Positions 24,190 through 33,350 of a stretch of 64,000 nt of DNA are shown one piece after another; position 1 is the first letter of the stretch, and each line of letters begins with the position of its first letter. Origin of the DNA: Mycolicibacterium neoaurum VKM Ac-1815D (GTDB lineage: Bacteria; Actinomycetota; Actinomycetes; Mycobacteriales; Mycobacteriaceae). A model generated the notes under the pieces. That model was not told the DNA's origin. It saw only the letters and a program-made list of their open reading frames with translations, and did not search any database. The stretch lies in assembly GCF_000317305.3 (NCBI RefSeq), contig NC_023036.2, positions 5,357,268 to 5,421,267 on the forward strand, read 5' to 3'. Made by a program: the position numbers and the translations under genes.

Positions 24190-25284
24190 CTACCCGGCGC
24201 CGAAACGTTCTGCAGGTCGAAGCGGATTGACCGCATACTGGAGCACCCGGTACGGAGTTCCGCCGCGCGGTGCGGTGTTCCACTGGCTGACGAATACCCG
24301 GAGCTCGTCGAGCGTCGATGCCGGCGAGATATATCCACCGTACGGCTGGGCCAACCGGTTGTCGTCCGGGGCGGGCAGATCTTCGGGCCGCTGCGGCCAC
24401 GGCGCCGCGAACACGACGGTGGTCACCGGCGCGGATCCCAATTGGGTCGGATCGTTGGCGACCCGGACCTCCATGTTGCCGGTGCCGGCGTTGAAGTAGG
24501 ACAGCACCGTCCTCCCGTCGATCTGCCGGATGCTCATCTCACCGATCCGGTCGCCCCACAGCGGGGTGGGGTCGCCGCCCCATCCGTGCTCGGTCGACCA
24601 ACCCTGCCATGCGGCACGATCCGGGAAATGCTGCGGCGGAACGCGATACAAGGTGACCGGCGCGGTCCTGTCGAAGTTGTCGGCGACGATGTACACCCAG
24701 CCACGTTCGGATTCCGGTGTCGGCACCGGATCGTAGTAGCCGCTGATCTGCGACTGACCACCACCGGCGTACCCGGCCGGGCGCTGCGAACCCGCGACGG
24801 TGGCCCAGTTTCCTTGTGCAGCATCGGCTTTCACCAGACGTGACGATGCGGGCCGCAGCCCTTCGGTGGTGGTCACCAGAAGATAGTTCTCCCGGTTGAT
24901 CGCCACCACGCCGGCGGGCAGCTGGGAGGCGCCGGGCGGGGTCGGGTCCGCCAGCAGCGGCGTGTCGACGCCAGACACGCCGGTGACACGCAGGACGCCG
25001 GTGATCGAATCGGGGTCGACATGCAACGCCACCGGCGAGTACCACCCGCCGTAGCCGACACCCTGTCCGGCGAAGCTGTCACCACAGACCTGCAGCAGCC
25101 GACTGGGGAATTCCATGAACTCACACAGATCGGTGGCACCGATACCGTAATCCCCGGTGGCGGTGCCGGTTCCGGCCACCGGGCCGAGCATCAGCACCTG
25201 GCCGGACTGCAGCCGCAGATCCGCGTGCGCCGGGGAGGCGAGCACCACGGCAGCCACGAGGACCGCCGCCGTGCCACGGATCAC
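24190..25284 (-). CDS. Secreted DUF4185 protein, probable GH183-type endo-D-arabinanase
   Basis: A 364-aa protein with an N-terminal signal peptide ending near 'SPAHA'. DUF4185 landmarks are 'GATDLCEFMEFP', 'VCGDSFAG', 'YYSPV'-like 'WYSPVALHV', 'LSYFNAGTGNMEVR' and 'QPYGGYISPAS'. Members of DUF4185 were assigned to glycoside hydrolase family GH183, which cuts mycobacterial D-arabinan. The GTG start overlaps the asd stop (GTGA), so it is translated from the ask-asd transcript. A homologue sits next to asd in M. tuberculosis. Activity here is inferred from family membership. Confidence 0.7.
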   Translation of the reverse strand: MIRGTAAVLVAAVVLASPAHADLRLQSGQVLMLGPVAGTGTATGDYGIGATDLCEFMEFPSRLLQVCGDSFAGQGVGYGGWYSPVALHVDPDSITGVLRVTGVSGVDTPLLADPTPPGASQLPAGVVAINRENYLLVTTTEGLRPASSRLVKADAAQGNWATVAGSQRPAGYAGGGQSQISGYYDPVPTPESERGWVYIVADNFDRTAPVTLYRVPPQHFPDRAAWQGWSTEHGWGGDPTPLWGDRIGEMSIRQIDGRTVLSYFNAGTGNMEVRVANDPTQLGSAPVTTVVFAAPWPQRPEDLPAPDDNRLAQPYGGYISPASTLDELRVFVSQWNTAPRGGTPYRVLQYAVNPLRPAERFGAG

Positions 25285-26321
25285 AACTGATCGGCCAGCA
25301 GCTCGGCGATCTGGATGGTGTTCAGCGCGGCACCTTTTCGCAGGTTGTCGCCGGAGACGAACAAGGCCAGACCACGTCCGTCGGGCACCCCGTGGTCCTG
25401 GCGGATCCGACCGACCAGCGAGTCGTCGGCACCGGCCGCGGCCAGCGGCGTCGGCACGTCGACCAGTGACACGCCGGGGGCGCCGGCCAGCAGTTCTCGG
25501 GCGCGGGCCACCGACAGCGGCTCGGCGAACTCGGCGTTGATCGACAGCGAGTGTCCGGTGAACACCGGAACCCGCACGCAGGTGCCGCTGACGGCGAGCT
25601 CGGGGATCCCGAGGATCTTGCGGCTCTCGTTGCGCAGCTTCTGGTCCTCGTCGGTCTCACCTGAGCCGTCGTCGACCAGTGACCCGGCCAGCGGAACCAC
25701 GTTGAAGGCAATGGGCGCAACGTATTTGACCGGCGCGGGGAAGTCCACGGCACGACCGTCGTGCACCAGGCCCTCGACGCCGTCGATGACGGCGCGAGCC
25801 TGGGTTGCCAACTCCTCGACGCCGGCCAGTCCGGTACCCGAGACCGCCTGATAGCTCGACACGATCAGCCGGGTCAGCCCGGCCTCGTCGTGCAGCGGCT
25901 TGAGCACCGGCATGGCGGCCATGGTGGTGCAGTTCGGGTTGGCGATGATGCCCTTCTTCAGCTGGACACCGCGCACGTCCCGGTCGAAGTTGACCTCGCT
26001 GACCACGAGCGGGACATCCGCGTCCTTGCGCCAGGCCGAGGAATTGTCCACCACGACGGCACCGGCGGCGGCGAACCGCGGCGCCTGCACCCGCGACATG
26101 GTCGCACCGGCGGAGAACAGCGCGATGTCCAGGCCGGACGGGTCGGCGGTCTCGGCGTTCTCGACCTCGATCTCCTGGCCGCGGAAGGTCAGCTTCTTGC
26201 CCTCTGAGCGCGGCGAGGCGAAGAACCGCACCGAGCTCGCCGGGAAGTTGCGGTCCTCCAGCAGCTTGCGCATCACCTGGCCGACCTGGCCGGTGGCGCC
26301 GACCACCCCGATGTTGACCAT
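25281..26321 (-). CDS. asd: Aspartate-semialdehyde dehydrogenase
   Basis: A 346-aa enzyme reducing aspartyl phosphate to aspartate semialdehyde with NADPH. This is the branch step to lysine/diaminopimelate, threonine and methionine. The NADP loop is 'GVVGATGQVGQ'. The active-site Cys lies in 'ANPNCTTMAAM', the proton-transfer His in 'FTGHSLSINAEF', and substrate binding in 'SSYQAVSGTGLAG'. It starts 5 bp after ask, the classic actinobacterial ask-asd operon. Confidence 0.95.
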   Translation of the reverse strand: MVNIGVVGATGQVGQVMRKLLEDRNFPASSVRFFASPRSEGKKLTFRGQEIEVENAETADPSGLDIALFSAGATMSRVQAPRFAAAGAVVVDNSSAWRKDADVPLVVSEVNFDRDVRGVQLKKGIIANPNCTTMAAMPVLKPLHDEAGLTRLIVSSYQAVSGTGLAGVEELATQARAVIDGVEGLVHDGRAVDFPAPVKYVAPIAFNVVPLAGSLVDDGSGETDEDQKLRNESRKILGIPELAVSGTCVRVPVFTGHSLSINAEFAEPLSVARARELLAGAPGVSLVDVPTPLAAAGADDSLVGRIRQDHGVPDGRGLALFVSGDNLRKGAALNTIQIAELLADQL

Positions 26322-26326
26322 GATTA

Positions 26327-27592
<1,266 letters not shown>

Positions 27593-27725
27593 TGTGTACC
27601 TCTCGACCAGCCGGGGATGTCCTGACAAGGATAAGGGGTCGGCGCACCCCTTTTTCACCTCCACCGTCCCGGGCGCAGCACCGGTGCGGTGGAACCGTTT
27701 ACCGGCGCGCAACGCGGCGATGCTG

Positions 27726-27741
27726 TTGACGTAACAGAAAC
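27726..27741 (+). promoter_or_regulatory. Candidate GlnR box upstream of amt
   Basis: The sequence TTGAC-gtaaca-GAAAC fits the GlnR half-site layout gTnAC-n6-GaAAc and the AC-n9-AC rule described for mycobacterial GlnR. It is 55 bp upstream of the amt ATG, in a 203-bp gap shared with the divergent ask gene. Ammonium transporters are usual GlnR targets. Confidence 0.5.
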
Positions 27742-27795
27742 GGAGGTTACTGCCAGTGGTCGGCCCGCTCGGGCCGCGCATTCCAGGAGATGTAG

Positions 27796-29049
27796 ATGGA
27801 TACAGGAACCACGGCTTTCATTCTGTGTTGCATCATCGGTCTGACGCTGATGATCCCCGGCCTCGCGTTGTTCTATGGCGGCATGGTCTCGGTCAAGAGC
27901 TCGACCAACATGATGATGATGACGTTCGGCGCCGTCGCGGTGGTCGGCTTGCTCTGGGTGCTGTTCGGATTCTCGATGGTGTTCGGCACGTCCGTCGGGG
28001 GCTTCGTCGGCAACATCACCGAATTCGCAGGGATGACGAACCTGCTGGAGCCCATGACCACGTTGTCCGGGCTGCCGATCAGTTTGTTCGCGCTGTTTCA
28101 GGCGCTCTTCGCGGCCATCACGGTCGCCCTCATCTCCGGCGCGGTGGCCGACCGGATGAAGTTCGGCGCCTGGATGATCTTCGCGGCGGTCTGGGCGGTG
28201 CTGGTCTACTTCCCGGTCGCGCATTGGGTCTTCGCATTCGACGGTGTCGTCACCGAGAACTCGGTGGGTGGCTGGATCGCCAACACCCTCGGCGCGGTCG
28301 ACTTCGCCGGCGGCACCGCGGTGCACATCAACGCGGGCGCCGCGGCCCTGGCGCTGGCCATCGTGCTCGGCAAGTCCGCCATGTTCGGCCAGCTGCGCAA
28401 GCCGCACAACGTCCCGCTGACCCTGCTGGGGGCCGGGATGCTGTGGGCCGGGTGGTACGCGTTCAACGGCGGCTCGGCACTGGCGGCGGGTAATTCGGCG
28501 GCGATCGTCATGGTCACGACGTTCGTGGCGACCTGTGCGGCCGTGCTGGCCTGGCTGGCGGTCGAGAAGATCAAGACCGGGCATGTCACCGGCGTCGGCG
28601 CGGCGTCGGGCGCCATCACCGGTCTCGTCGCCATCACCCCGGCGTGTGGTGCGGTCACGCCCATCGGCGCCATCTTCGTCGGCGGTATCGCCGGAGCCAT
28701 CTGCGTCTACGCGGTCGGGCTCAAGGAGAAGTTCGGCTACGACGATTCCCTGGACGTGGTGGGCGTGCACCTGGTCGGCGGTGTCATCGGCACACTGCTG
28801 ATCGGCCTGTTCGCCAGCGAGGGGATGCCCAACGGCGTCAACGGGCTGTTCTACGGCGGCGGTATCGATCTGCTCTGGAAGCAGGCCGTGGCGGCGGGCG
28901 CGGTGATGGCCTACTCGTTCGGCATCGCCTTCGTCATCGCCTTCGCCATCAAGAAGACCATGGGCATCCGCATCTCCCCCGACGAGGAGGAGAAGGGTAT
29001 CGACGCCACGTTCCACCGCGATTCGGCCTACGAGTTCGAATTGGCCTGA
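27796..29049 (+). CDS. amt: Ammonium transporter Amt
   Basis: A 417-aa polytopic membrane protein with about 11 helices. It conducts ammonium, and possibly methylammonium. The twin-histidine pore residues lie in 'TAVHINAGAAAL' and 'VVGVHLVGGVIG'. Other hallmarks are 'PGLALFYGGMV', 'GWYAFNGGSAL' and 'GAASGAITGLVAITPACG'. The C-terminal cytosolic tail ('GIRISPDEEEKGID') is the normal gate. It is divergent from ask and 107 bp upstream of the type III glutamine synthetase-like gene. A GlnR-type site sits in its promoter region. Confidence 0.93.
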   Translation: MDTGTTAFILCCIIGLTLMIPGLALFYGGMVSVKSSTNMMMMTFGAVAVVGLLWVLFGFSMVFGTSVGGFVGNITEFAGMTNLLEPMTTLSGLPISLFALFQALFAAITVALISGAVADRMKFGAWMIFAAVWAVLVYFPVAHWVFAFDGVVTENSVGGWIANTLGAVDFAGGTAVHINAGAAALALAIVLGKSAMFGQLRKPHNVPLTLLGAGMLWAGWYAFNGGSALAAGNSAAIVMVTTFVATCAAVLAWLAVEKIKTGHVTGVGAASGAITGLVAITPACGAVTPIGAIFVGGIAGAICVYAVGLKEKFGYDDSLDVVGVHLVGGVIGTLLIGLFASEGMPNGVNGLFYGGGIDLLWKQAVAAGAVMAYSFGIAFVIAFAIKKTMGIRISPDEEEKGIDATFHRDSAYEFELA

Positions 29050-29106
29050 GGTTCCCGATGATTCCCCGGCGACCTCGGGTCGTCGGGGTTTCCTCGGCTT
29101 GCACGT

Positions 29107-29143
29107 GTTTCACACAGTGATACTCTGTTTCTTACAAAGAGAC
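29107..29143 (+). promoter_or_regulatory. Tandem dyad operator upstream of the glnT/gmaS-like gene
   Basis: Two 17-bp dyads share the form GTTTC-N7-GANAC and have centres 20 bp apart: 29107-29123 and 29127-29143. Six of eight base pairs match in each. They end 13 bp before ATG 29157. The two-turn spacing suggests cooperative binding of a dimeric repressor. The XRE-cupin regulator at the end of the same operon is the obvious candidate. Confidence 0.5.
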
Positions 29144-29156
29144 GAGTCATAACAAG

Positions 29157-30482
29157 ATGACGAAAGTTCTGGTAACCATGACCACCGATCTCGCCACCCT
29201 CGCCGAAGAACACGGCACCCGATTCATCCTCGCGCTGTTCGTCGACCTGCGCGGAAAGCCCTGCGCCAAACTGGTTCCCGTCGAAGCCGTTGACCAGCTG
29301 GCGACCGAGGGCGTCGGCTTCGCGGGCTACGCCGTCGGCGCCATGGGCCAGGAACCCAAGGATCCCGACCTGATCGCCATCCCGGACCCGTCGTCGTTCA
29401 CGCCGATCCCCTTCATCAAAGAAGGGCTGGCCCTGGTGCACTGCGACCCCCATGTCAACGGCGCGCCATGGCCGTACGCGCCGCGGGTCATCCTGAAGAA
29501 CCTGGTGGCCCAGGCCGCCGACGCCGGCTTCGAACCGTGGGTGGGCGCCGAGGTCGAGTACTTCCTGCTGCGCCGCACTCCCGAGGGCGGTCTTGTCACC
29601 GCCGACGCCGATGACACGGCCGCACAACCCTGTTACGACGCGCGCGGTGTCACCCGGATGTATGAGCACCTGACCGACATCTCGACGGCGATGAACAGCC
29701 TGGGATGGTCCAACTACGCCAACGACCACGAGGACGGTAACGGGCAGTTCGAGCAGAACTTCGCCTTCGCCGAGGCCATGGTGACCGCTGACCGCGTCGT
29801 CACGCTGCGCTATCTGTTGTCGATGATCGCCGCCGAACGCGACATGATCGCCACCTTCATGCCCAAGCCGTTCGGCGATCGCACCGGATCGGGCTTGCAC
29901 TTCCACCTGTCGCTCACCAGTGGGGGCACACCGGTGTTCCCTTGTGACACCGACGATAAGGGCTTGGGCCTGTCGGCGACTGCCTACGGTTTCATCGCGG
30001 GCATCCTGGATCACGCCTGCGCGTTGCAGTCGGTCATCGCACCGACGGTCAACTCCTACAAGCGGACCGGGGCCACCAGCACCACCTCGGGCGCCTCCTG
30101 GGCACCGCGCAAACCCAGCTACGGCGGTAACGACCGCACCCACTACATCCGGGTACCGGACAACCAGCGCATCGAACTGCGCGGCGGAGACGGTTCGGCC
30201 AACCCCTATCTGGCGATCGCCGCCGCGCTGGGTGCCGGACTCGACGGCATCAAGCGCAGCCTCGATCCGGGCACCGTGGGCGCACAGGGGCCGGCAAACC
30301 TGCCGCCCACGCTGCTGCACGCCATCGACGAACTCGACGCCGACCCGGTGGTCGCCGGGGTGCTCGACGCCGCAGGCGAGGGCGTGTCCGGCTACTTCGC
30401 AAACATCAAGCGCGAGGAGTTCTTCACCTACCACGGCACCGTCACGCCGTGGGAGATCGACTCGTACCTCACGGCATTCTGA
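29157..30482 (+). CDS. Type III glutamine synthetase / gamma-glutamylmethylamide synthetase-like
   Basis: A 441-aa member of the glutamine synthetase fold. The N-terminal beta-grasp has 'RFILALFVDLRGKPCAKLVPV'. The catalytic core has 'GAEVEYFLLRR', 'ANDHEDGNGQFEQNFAF' (metal Glu), 'GSGLHFHLSL' (His/metal) and 'RIELRGGDGSANPYLAIAAAL'. The family joins glutamate to ammonia, or to methylamine in GmaS enzymes of the N-methylglutamate pathway. The three downstream genes match MgsABC of that pathway, which favours GmaS, but substrate cannot be read from sequence. The start is ATG 29157; ATG 29178 is a possible shorter start. The housekeeping GlnA is not in this window. Confidence 0.78.
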   Translation: MTKVLVTMTTDLATLAEEHGTRFILALFVDLRGKPCAKLVPVEAVDQLATEGVGFAGYAVGAMGQEPKDPDLIAIPDPSSFTPIPFIKEGLALVHCDPHVNGAPWPYAPRVILKNLVAQAADAGFEPWVGAEVEYFLLRRTPEGGLVTADADDTAAQPCYDARGVTRMYEHLTDISTAMNSLGWSNYANDHEDGNGQFEQNFAFAEAMVTADRVVTLRYLLSMIAAERDMIATFMPKPFGDRTGSGLHFHLSLTSGGTPVFPCDTDDKGLGLSATAYGFIAGILDHACALQSVIAPTVNSYKRTGATSTTSGASWAPRKPSYGGNDRTHYIRVPDNQRIELRGGDGSANPYLAIAAALGAGLDGIKRSLDPGTVGAQGPANLPPTLLHAIDELDADPVVAGVLDAAGEGVSGYFANIKREEFFTYHGTVTPWEIDSYLTAF

Positions 30483-30502
30483 GAAGACAAGGAAGACAAC
30501 GT

Positions 30503-31372
30503 ATGTGCGGGATAGTCGGATTGCACCTGCGCACTCCGCAGCTCTACCCACGGTTGGGGGAACTGCTCGCGGAGATGCTGGGCGAAATGGCCGATCGGGG
30601 AGCCGATTCCGCCGGAGTGGCGGTCTACGGCGATCCGTCGTGGTCGCCGCCGGGGCGCGGATGTGTGTCGGTGACCGACCTGGACCATGTGCCCGACCTC
30701 GGTCCCGATGTCGAGGTCGTCCAGGTCGATTCGACCTACCTGCTCGCGGCGGACACGCCGTCGGAGGATCTGCTGGAACGGGTGCGCGCGGCATACCCGA
30801 CGGCGCTGATCGCCGGCTTCGGAGCGGATCTGGCGGTCCTCAAGGGCGTCGGCCATCCGCGCGAACTCACCAAGGCCTGGGGACTGTCCGCGGCGCAAGG
30901 GTGGCAGGGAGTCGGGCATACCCGGATGGCCACGGAATCGGCGGTGACCCCCTCGGGTTGCCACCCCTACACCGTCGGACCTCAACAATGCCTGGTGCAC
31001 AACGGGTCCTTCGCCAATCACGCCACGATCCGGCGCGATCTCCGACGCGCGGGGGTGGTCTTCGACAGCGAGAACGACACCGAGGTGGGTGCCCGGTTCG
31101 TCGCACAGCAACTGGCCGCCGGCCGGGATGTCGAGACCGCGCTGAAGGAACTGTGCGCCACCTTCGACGGCTTCTACACGTTGCTGGTGTCCAACCACGA
31201 TTCGTTCGCCGTGGTGCGCGACGCCATCGCCTGTAAGCCGGCGGTGATCGCCGAGACGCCCGACTGGGTGGCCATGGCCAGCGAGTACCGAGCGCTGTCC
31301 GGGCTGCCCGGAGTCGGGGCGGCCAAGATCTGGGAACCGGAGCCGGAGGTGGTCTACGCATGGACGAGATGA
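30503..31372 (+). CDS. glxB: Class II glutamine amidotransferase subunit GlxB (MgsA-like)
   Basis: A 289-aa Ntn-type glutaminase. Cys2 follows the initiator in 'MCGIVGLHLR'. 'GHTRMATESAVTPSGCHPY' and 'LVHNGSFANHATIRR' are the glutamine-pocket and oxyanion segments. It corresponds to the amidotransferase domain of glutamate synthase as a free subunit. It presumably supplies ammonia, or in Mgs enzymes cleaves the gamma-glutamyl amide, for the GlxD site. The start ATG 30503 has AAGGAAG upstream; the longer reading would bury Cys2. Its end overlaps glxC by 13 bp. Confidence 0.85.
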   Translation: MCGIVGLHLRTPQLYPRLGELLAEMLGEMADRGADSAGVAVYGDPSWSPPGRGCVSVTDLDHVPDLGPDVEVVQVDSTYLLAADTPSEDLLERVRAAYPTALIAGFGADLAVLKGVGHPRELTKAWGLSAAQGWQGVGHTRMATESAVTPSGCHPYTVGPQQCLVHNGSFANHATIRRDLRRAGVVFDSENDTEVGARFVAQQLAAGRDVETALKELCATFDGFYTLLVSNHDSFAVVRDAIACKPAVIAETPDWVAMASEYRALSGLPGVGAAKIWEPEPEVVYAWTR

Positions 31373-32055
31373 CAACCCAGTCAGTGCATTACGACCTGCG
31401 CACGACACCGTTGCGCGAGGTCAACAAGGCACTGCACGACGCAGGGGCAGGTAGCGCCTACGTCATCGACAATCCCGACGGCGCGCACAATGTGGCCGTC
31501 GGTCTGGACGCCCCGGTGCAGGTGACCGTCAACGGACACGTCGGTTACTACGCGGCCGGGATGAACCAGCACGCCGAGATCCTCATCAACGGCAACGCGG
31601 GCACCGGTGTGGCCGAGAACATGATGAGCGGTCAGGTCCGGGTGACCGGCAACGCCTCACAATCGGCCGGCGCCACCGCGCACGGCGGTCTGCTCGTCAT
31701 CGAGGGTGATGCCGCCGCCCGCTGCGGCATCTCGATGAAGGGCGTCGATATCGTGGTGGGCGGCAGCATCGGTCACATGAGCGCATTCATGGCCCAGGCC
31801 GGCAGGCTCGTGGTCCGCGGCGATGCCGGTGAGGCGCTCGGCGACTCGATCTACGAGGCGCACATCTACGTCCGAGGCGCGGTCGCTTCGCTCGGTGCGG
31901 ACTGCATCAAGAAGGACATGCGTCCCGAGCACCACTCCGAGCTTGCCGAATTGCTCACTGCAGCCGGGTTTTCCGATGACACGTCCGAATACAGCCGGTA
32001 CGGCTCGGCCCGAAATCTGTATCACTTCCACGTCGACAATGCGAGTGCCTACTGA
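31360..32055 (+). CDS. glxC: GXGXG-motif glutamate synthase-like subunit GlxC (MgsB-like)
   Basis: A 231-aa protein equal to the C-terminal beta-helix domain of glutamate synthase. It shows repeated G-x-x-G-x-x turns ('VNGHVGYYAAGMN', 'INGNAGTGVAENMMSG', 'VIEGDAAARCGISMKG', 'VRGDAGEALGDSI'). The domain is structural and holds the other two subunits together. The ATG lies inside the end of glxB with GGAGGT before it. The stop overlaps the glxD ATG (TGATG), so stoichiometric translation is likely. Confidence 0.85.
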   Translation: MDEMTTQSVHYDLRTTPLREVNKALHDAGAGSAYVIDNPDGAHNVAVGLDAPVQVTVNGHVGYYAAGMNQHAEILINGNAGTGVAENMMSGQVRVTGNASQSAGATAHGGLLVIEGDAAARCGISMKGVDIVVGGSIGHMSAFMAQAGRLVVRGDAGEALGDSIYEAHIYVRGAVASLGADCIKKDMRPEHHSELAELLTAAGFSDDTSEYSRYGSARNLYHFHVDNASAY

Positions 32056-33350
32056 TGCGTGAATCCGCCACTTTCGATCGCAACACCATCGCCGATATCC
32101 AGCGCGCCGCCGAGACCGGCATCTACGATATCCGCGGCTGGGGTGCCAAACGCCCGTTACCACATTTCGACGACCTGCTGTTCCTGGGTGCGTCGATGTC
32201 GCGGTACCCCCTGGAGGGCTACCGGGAACGCTGCGGCACCGATGTGGTGCTCGGTTCCCGACACGCCAAACACCCTCTGCACCTCGATATCCCGGTCACC
32301 ATCGCCGGAATGAGCTTCGGCGCACTGTCCGGACCGGCCAAGGAGGCGCTCGGCCGCGGAGCCAGTGAGGCCGGCACCTCGACGACCACCGGTGACGGCG
32401 GGATGACGCCCGAGGAGCGCGGTCAGAGCAAGAACCTTGTCTATCAGTATCTGCCGTCGCGCTACGGGATGAATCCCGACGATCTGCGCAAGGCCGATGC
32501 CATCGAGATCGTGCTGGGGCAGGGCGCCAAGCCCGGGGGCGGCGGAATGCTGCTGGGGCAGAAGATCTCCGAGCGGGTCGCGGGTATGCGGACTCTCCCC
32601 GAAGGAATCGACCAGCGCAGCGCGTGCCGGCATCCCGACTGGACCGGCCCTGATGATCTGACCATCAAGATCAACGAGCTGAGGGAGATCACCGACTGGG
32701 AGAAGCCCATCTACGTCAAGGTCGGTGCCACCCGCACCTATTACGACGTGAAGCTGGCCGTCCACGCCGGAGCCGATGTGGTCGTGGTCGACGGCATGCA
32801 GGGCGGTACCGCCGCGACCCAGGATGTGTTCATCGAGCACGTCGGCATCCCGACCTTGGCCGCTGTCCCCCAGGCCGTGCAGGCTCTGCAGGAACTCGAC
32901 GTGCATCGGCACGGTGTGCAATTGATCGTCTCGGGCGGCATCCGCACCGGCGCGGACGTCGCCAAAGCGCTGGCACTCGGTGCCGATGCCGTCGCCATCG
33001 GCACCGCGGCGCTGATCGCCCTGGGCGACAACCACCCCCGGTACGAGGAGGAGTACCGCAAGCTGGGTAGCGCGGCCGGTTTCTACGACGACTTCCAGGA
33101 CGGGCGCGACCCCGCAGGGATCACGACCCAGGATCCCGAACTGGCCGCCCGGTTCGACCCGATCGAGGGCGGCCGCCGGCTGGCCAACTACCTGCGGGTG
33201 CTCACCATGGAGGCGCAGACCATCGCCCGGGCGTGCGGTAAGGCCCACGTCACCCATCTGGAACCCGAGGACCTGGTGGCCATCACCATCGAGGCCGCCG
33301 CCATGGCCCGGGTGCCGTTGGCCGGAACGAACTGGATACCGGGCCAGTGA
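32055..33350 (+). CDS. glxD: FMN-binding glutamate synthase-like subunit GlxD (MgsC-like)
   Basis: A 431-aa TIM-barrel subunit. FMN and substrate sites are recognisable in 'TTGDGGMTPEERGQS', 'QGAKPGGGGMLLG', 'IYVKVGATRTYYDVKLAVHAGADVV', 'DGMQGGTAAT' and 'LIVSGGIRTGADVAKALALGADAVAIGTAAL'. The cysteines that bind the 3Fe-4S cluster in ferredoxin-type glutamate synthase should fall after 'GTAALIALG', but this stretch reads 'GDNHPRYEEEYRKLGSAAG' with no Cys. Electrons must therefore arrive another way, or the enzyme does a different reaction such as methylamine-group transfer. It is coupled to its neighbours on both sides by stop/start overlaps. Confidence 0.85.
   Translation: MRESATFDRNTIADIQRAAETGIYDIRGWGAKRPLPHFDDLLFLGASMSRYPLEGYRERCGTDVVLGSRHAKHPLHLDIPVTIAGMSFGALSGPAKEALGRGASEAGTSTTTGDGGMTPEERGQSKNLVYQYLPSRYGMNPDDLRKADAIEIVLGQGAKPGGGGMLLGQKISERVAGMRTLPEGIDQRSACRHPDWTGPDDLTIKINELREITDWEKPIYVKVGATRTYYDVKLAVHAGADVVVVDGMQGGTAATQDVFIEHVGIPTLAAVPQAVQALQELDVHRHGVQLIVSGGIRTGADVAKALALGADAVAIGTAALIALGDNHPRYEEEYRKLGSAAGFYDDFQDGRDPAGITTQDPELAARFDPIEGGRRLANYLRVLTMEAQTIARACGKAHVTHLEPEDLVAITIEAAAMARVPLAGTNWIPGQ

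Noticed and set aside
27655..29016. 453-codon open frame antisense to amt
   Set aside because: His/Asp/Gly-rich composition caused by reading the amt codons backwards; no start signal, no domain, while amt is a complete known protein.
29028..30794. 588-codon open frame antisense to the type III glutamine synthetase-like gene
   Set aside because: It mirrors a clear enzyme gene and runs across its upstream gap; high-GC antisense artefact.
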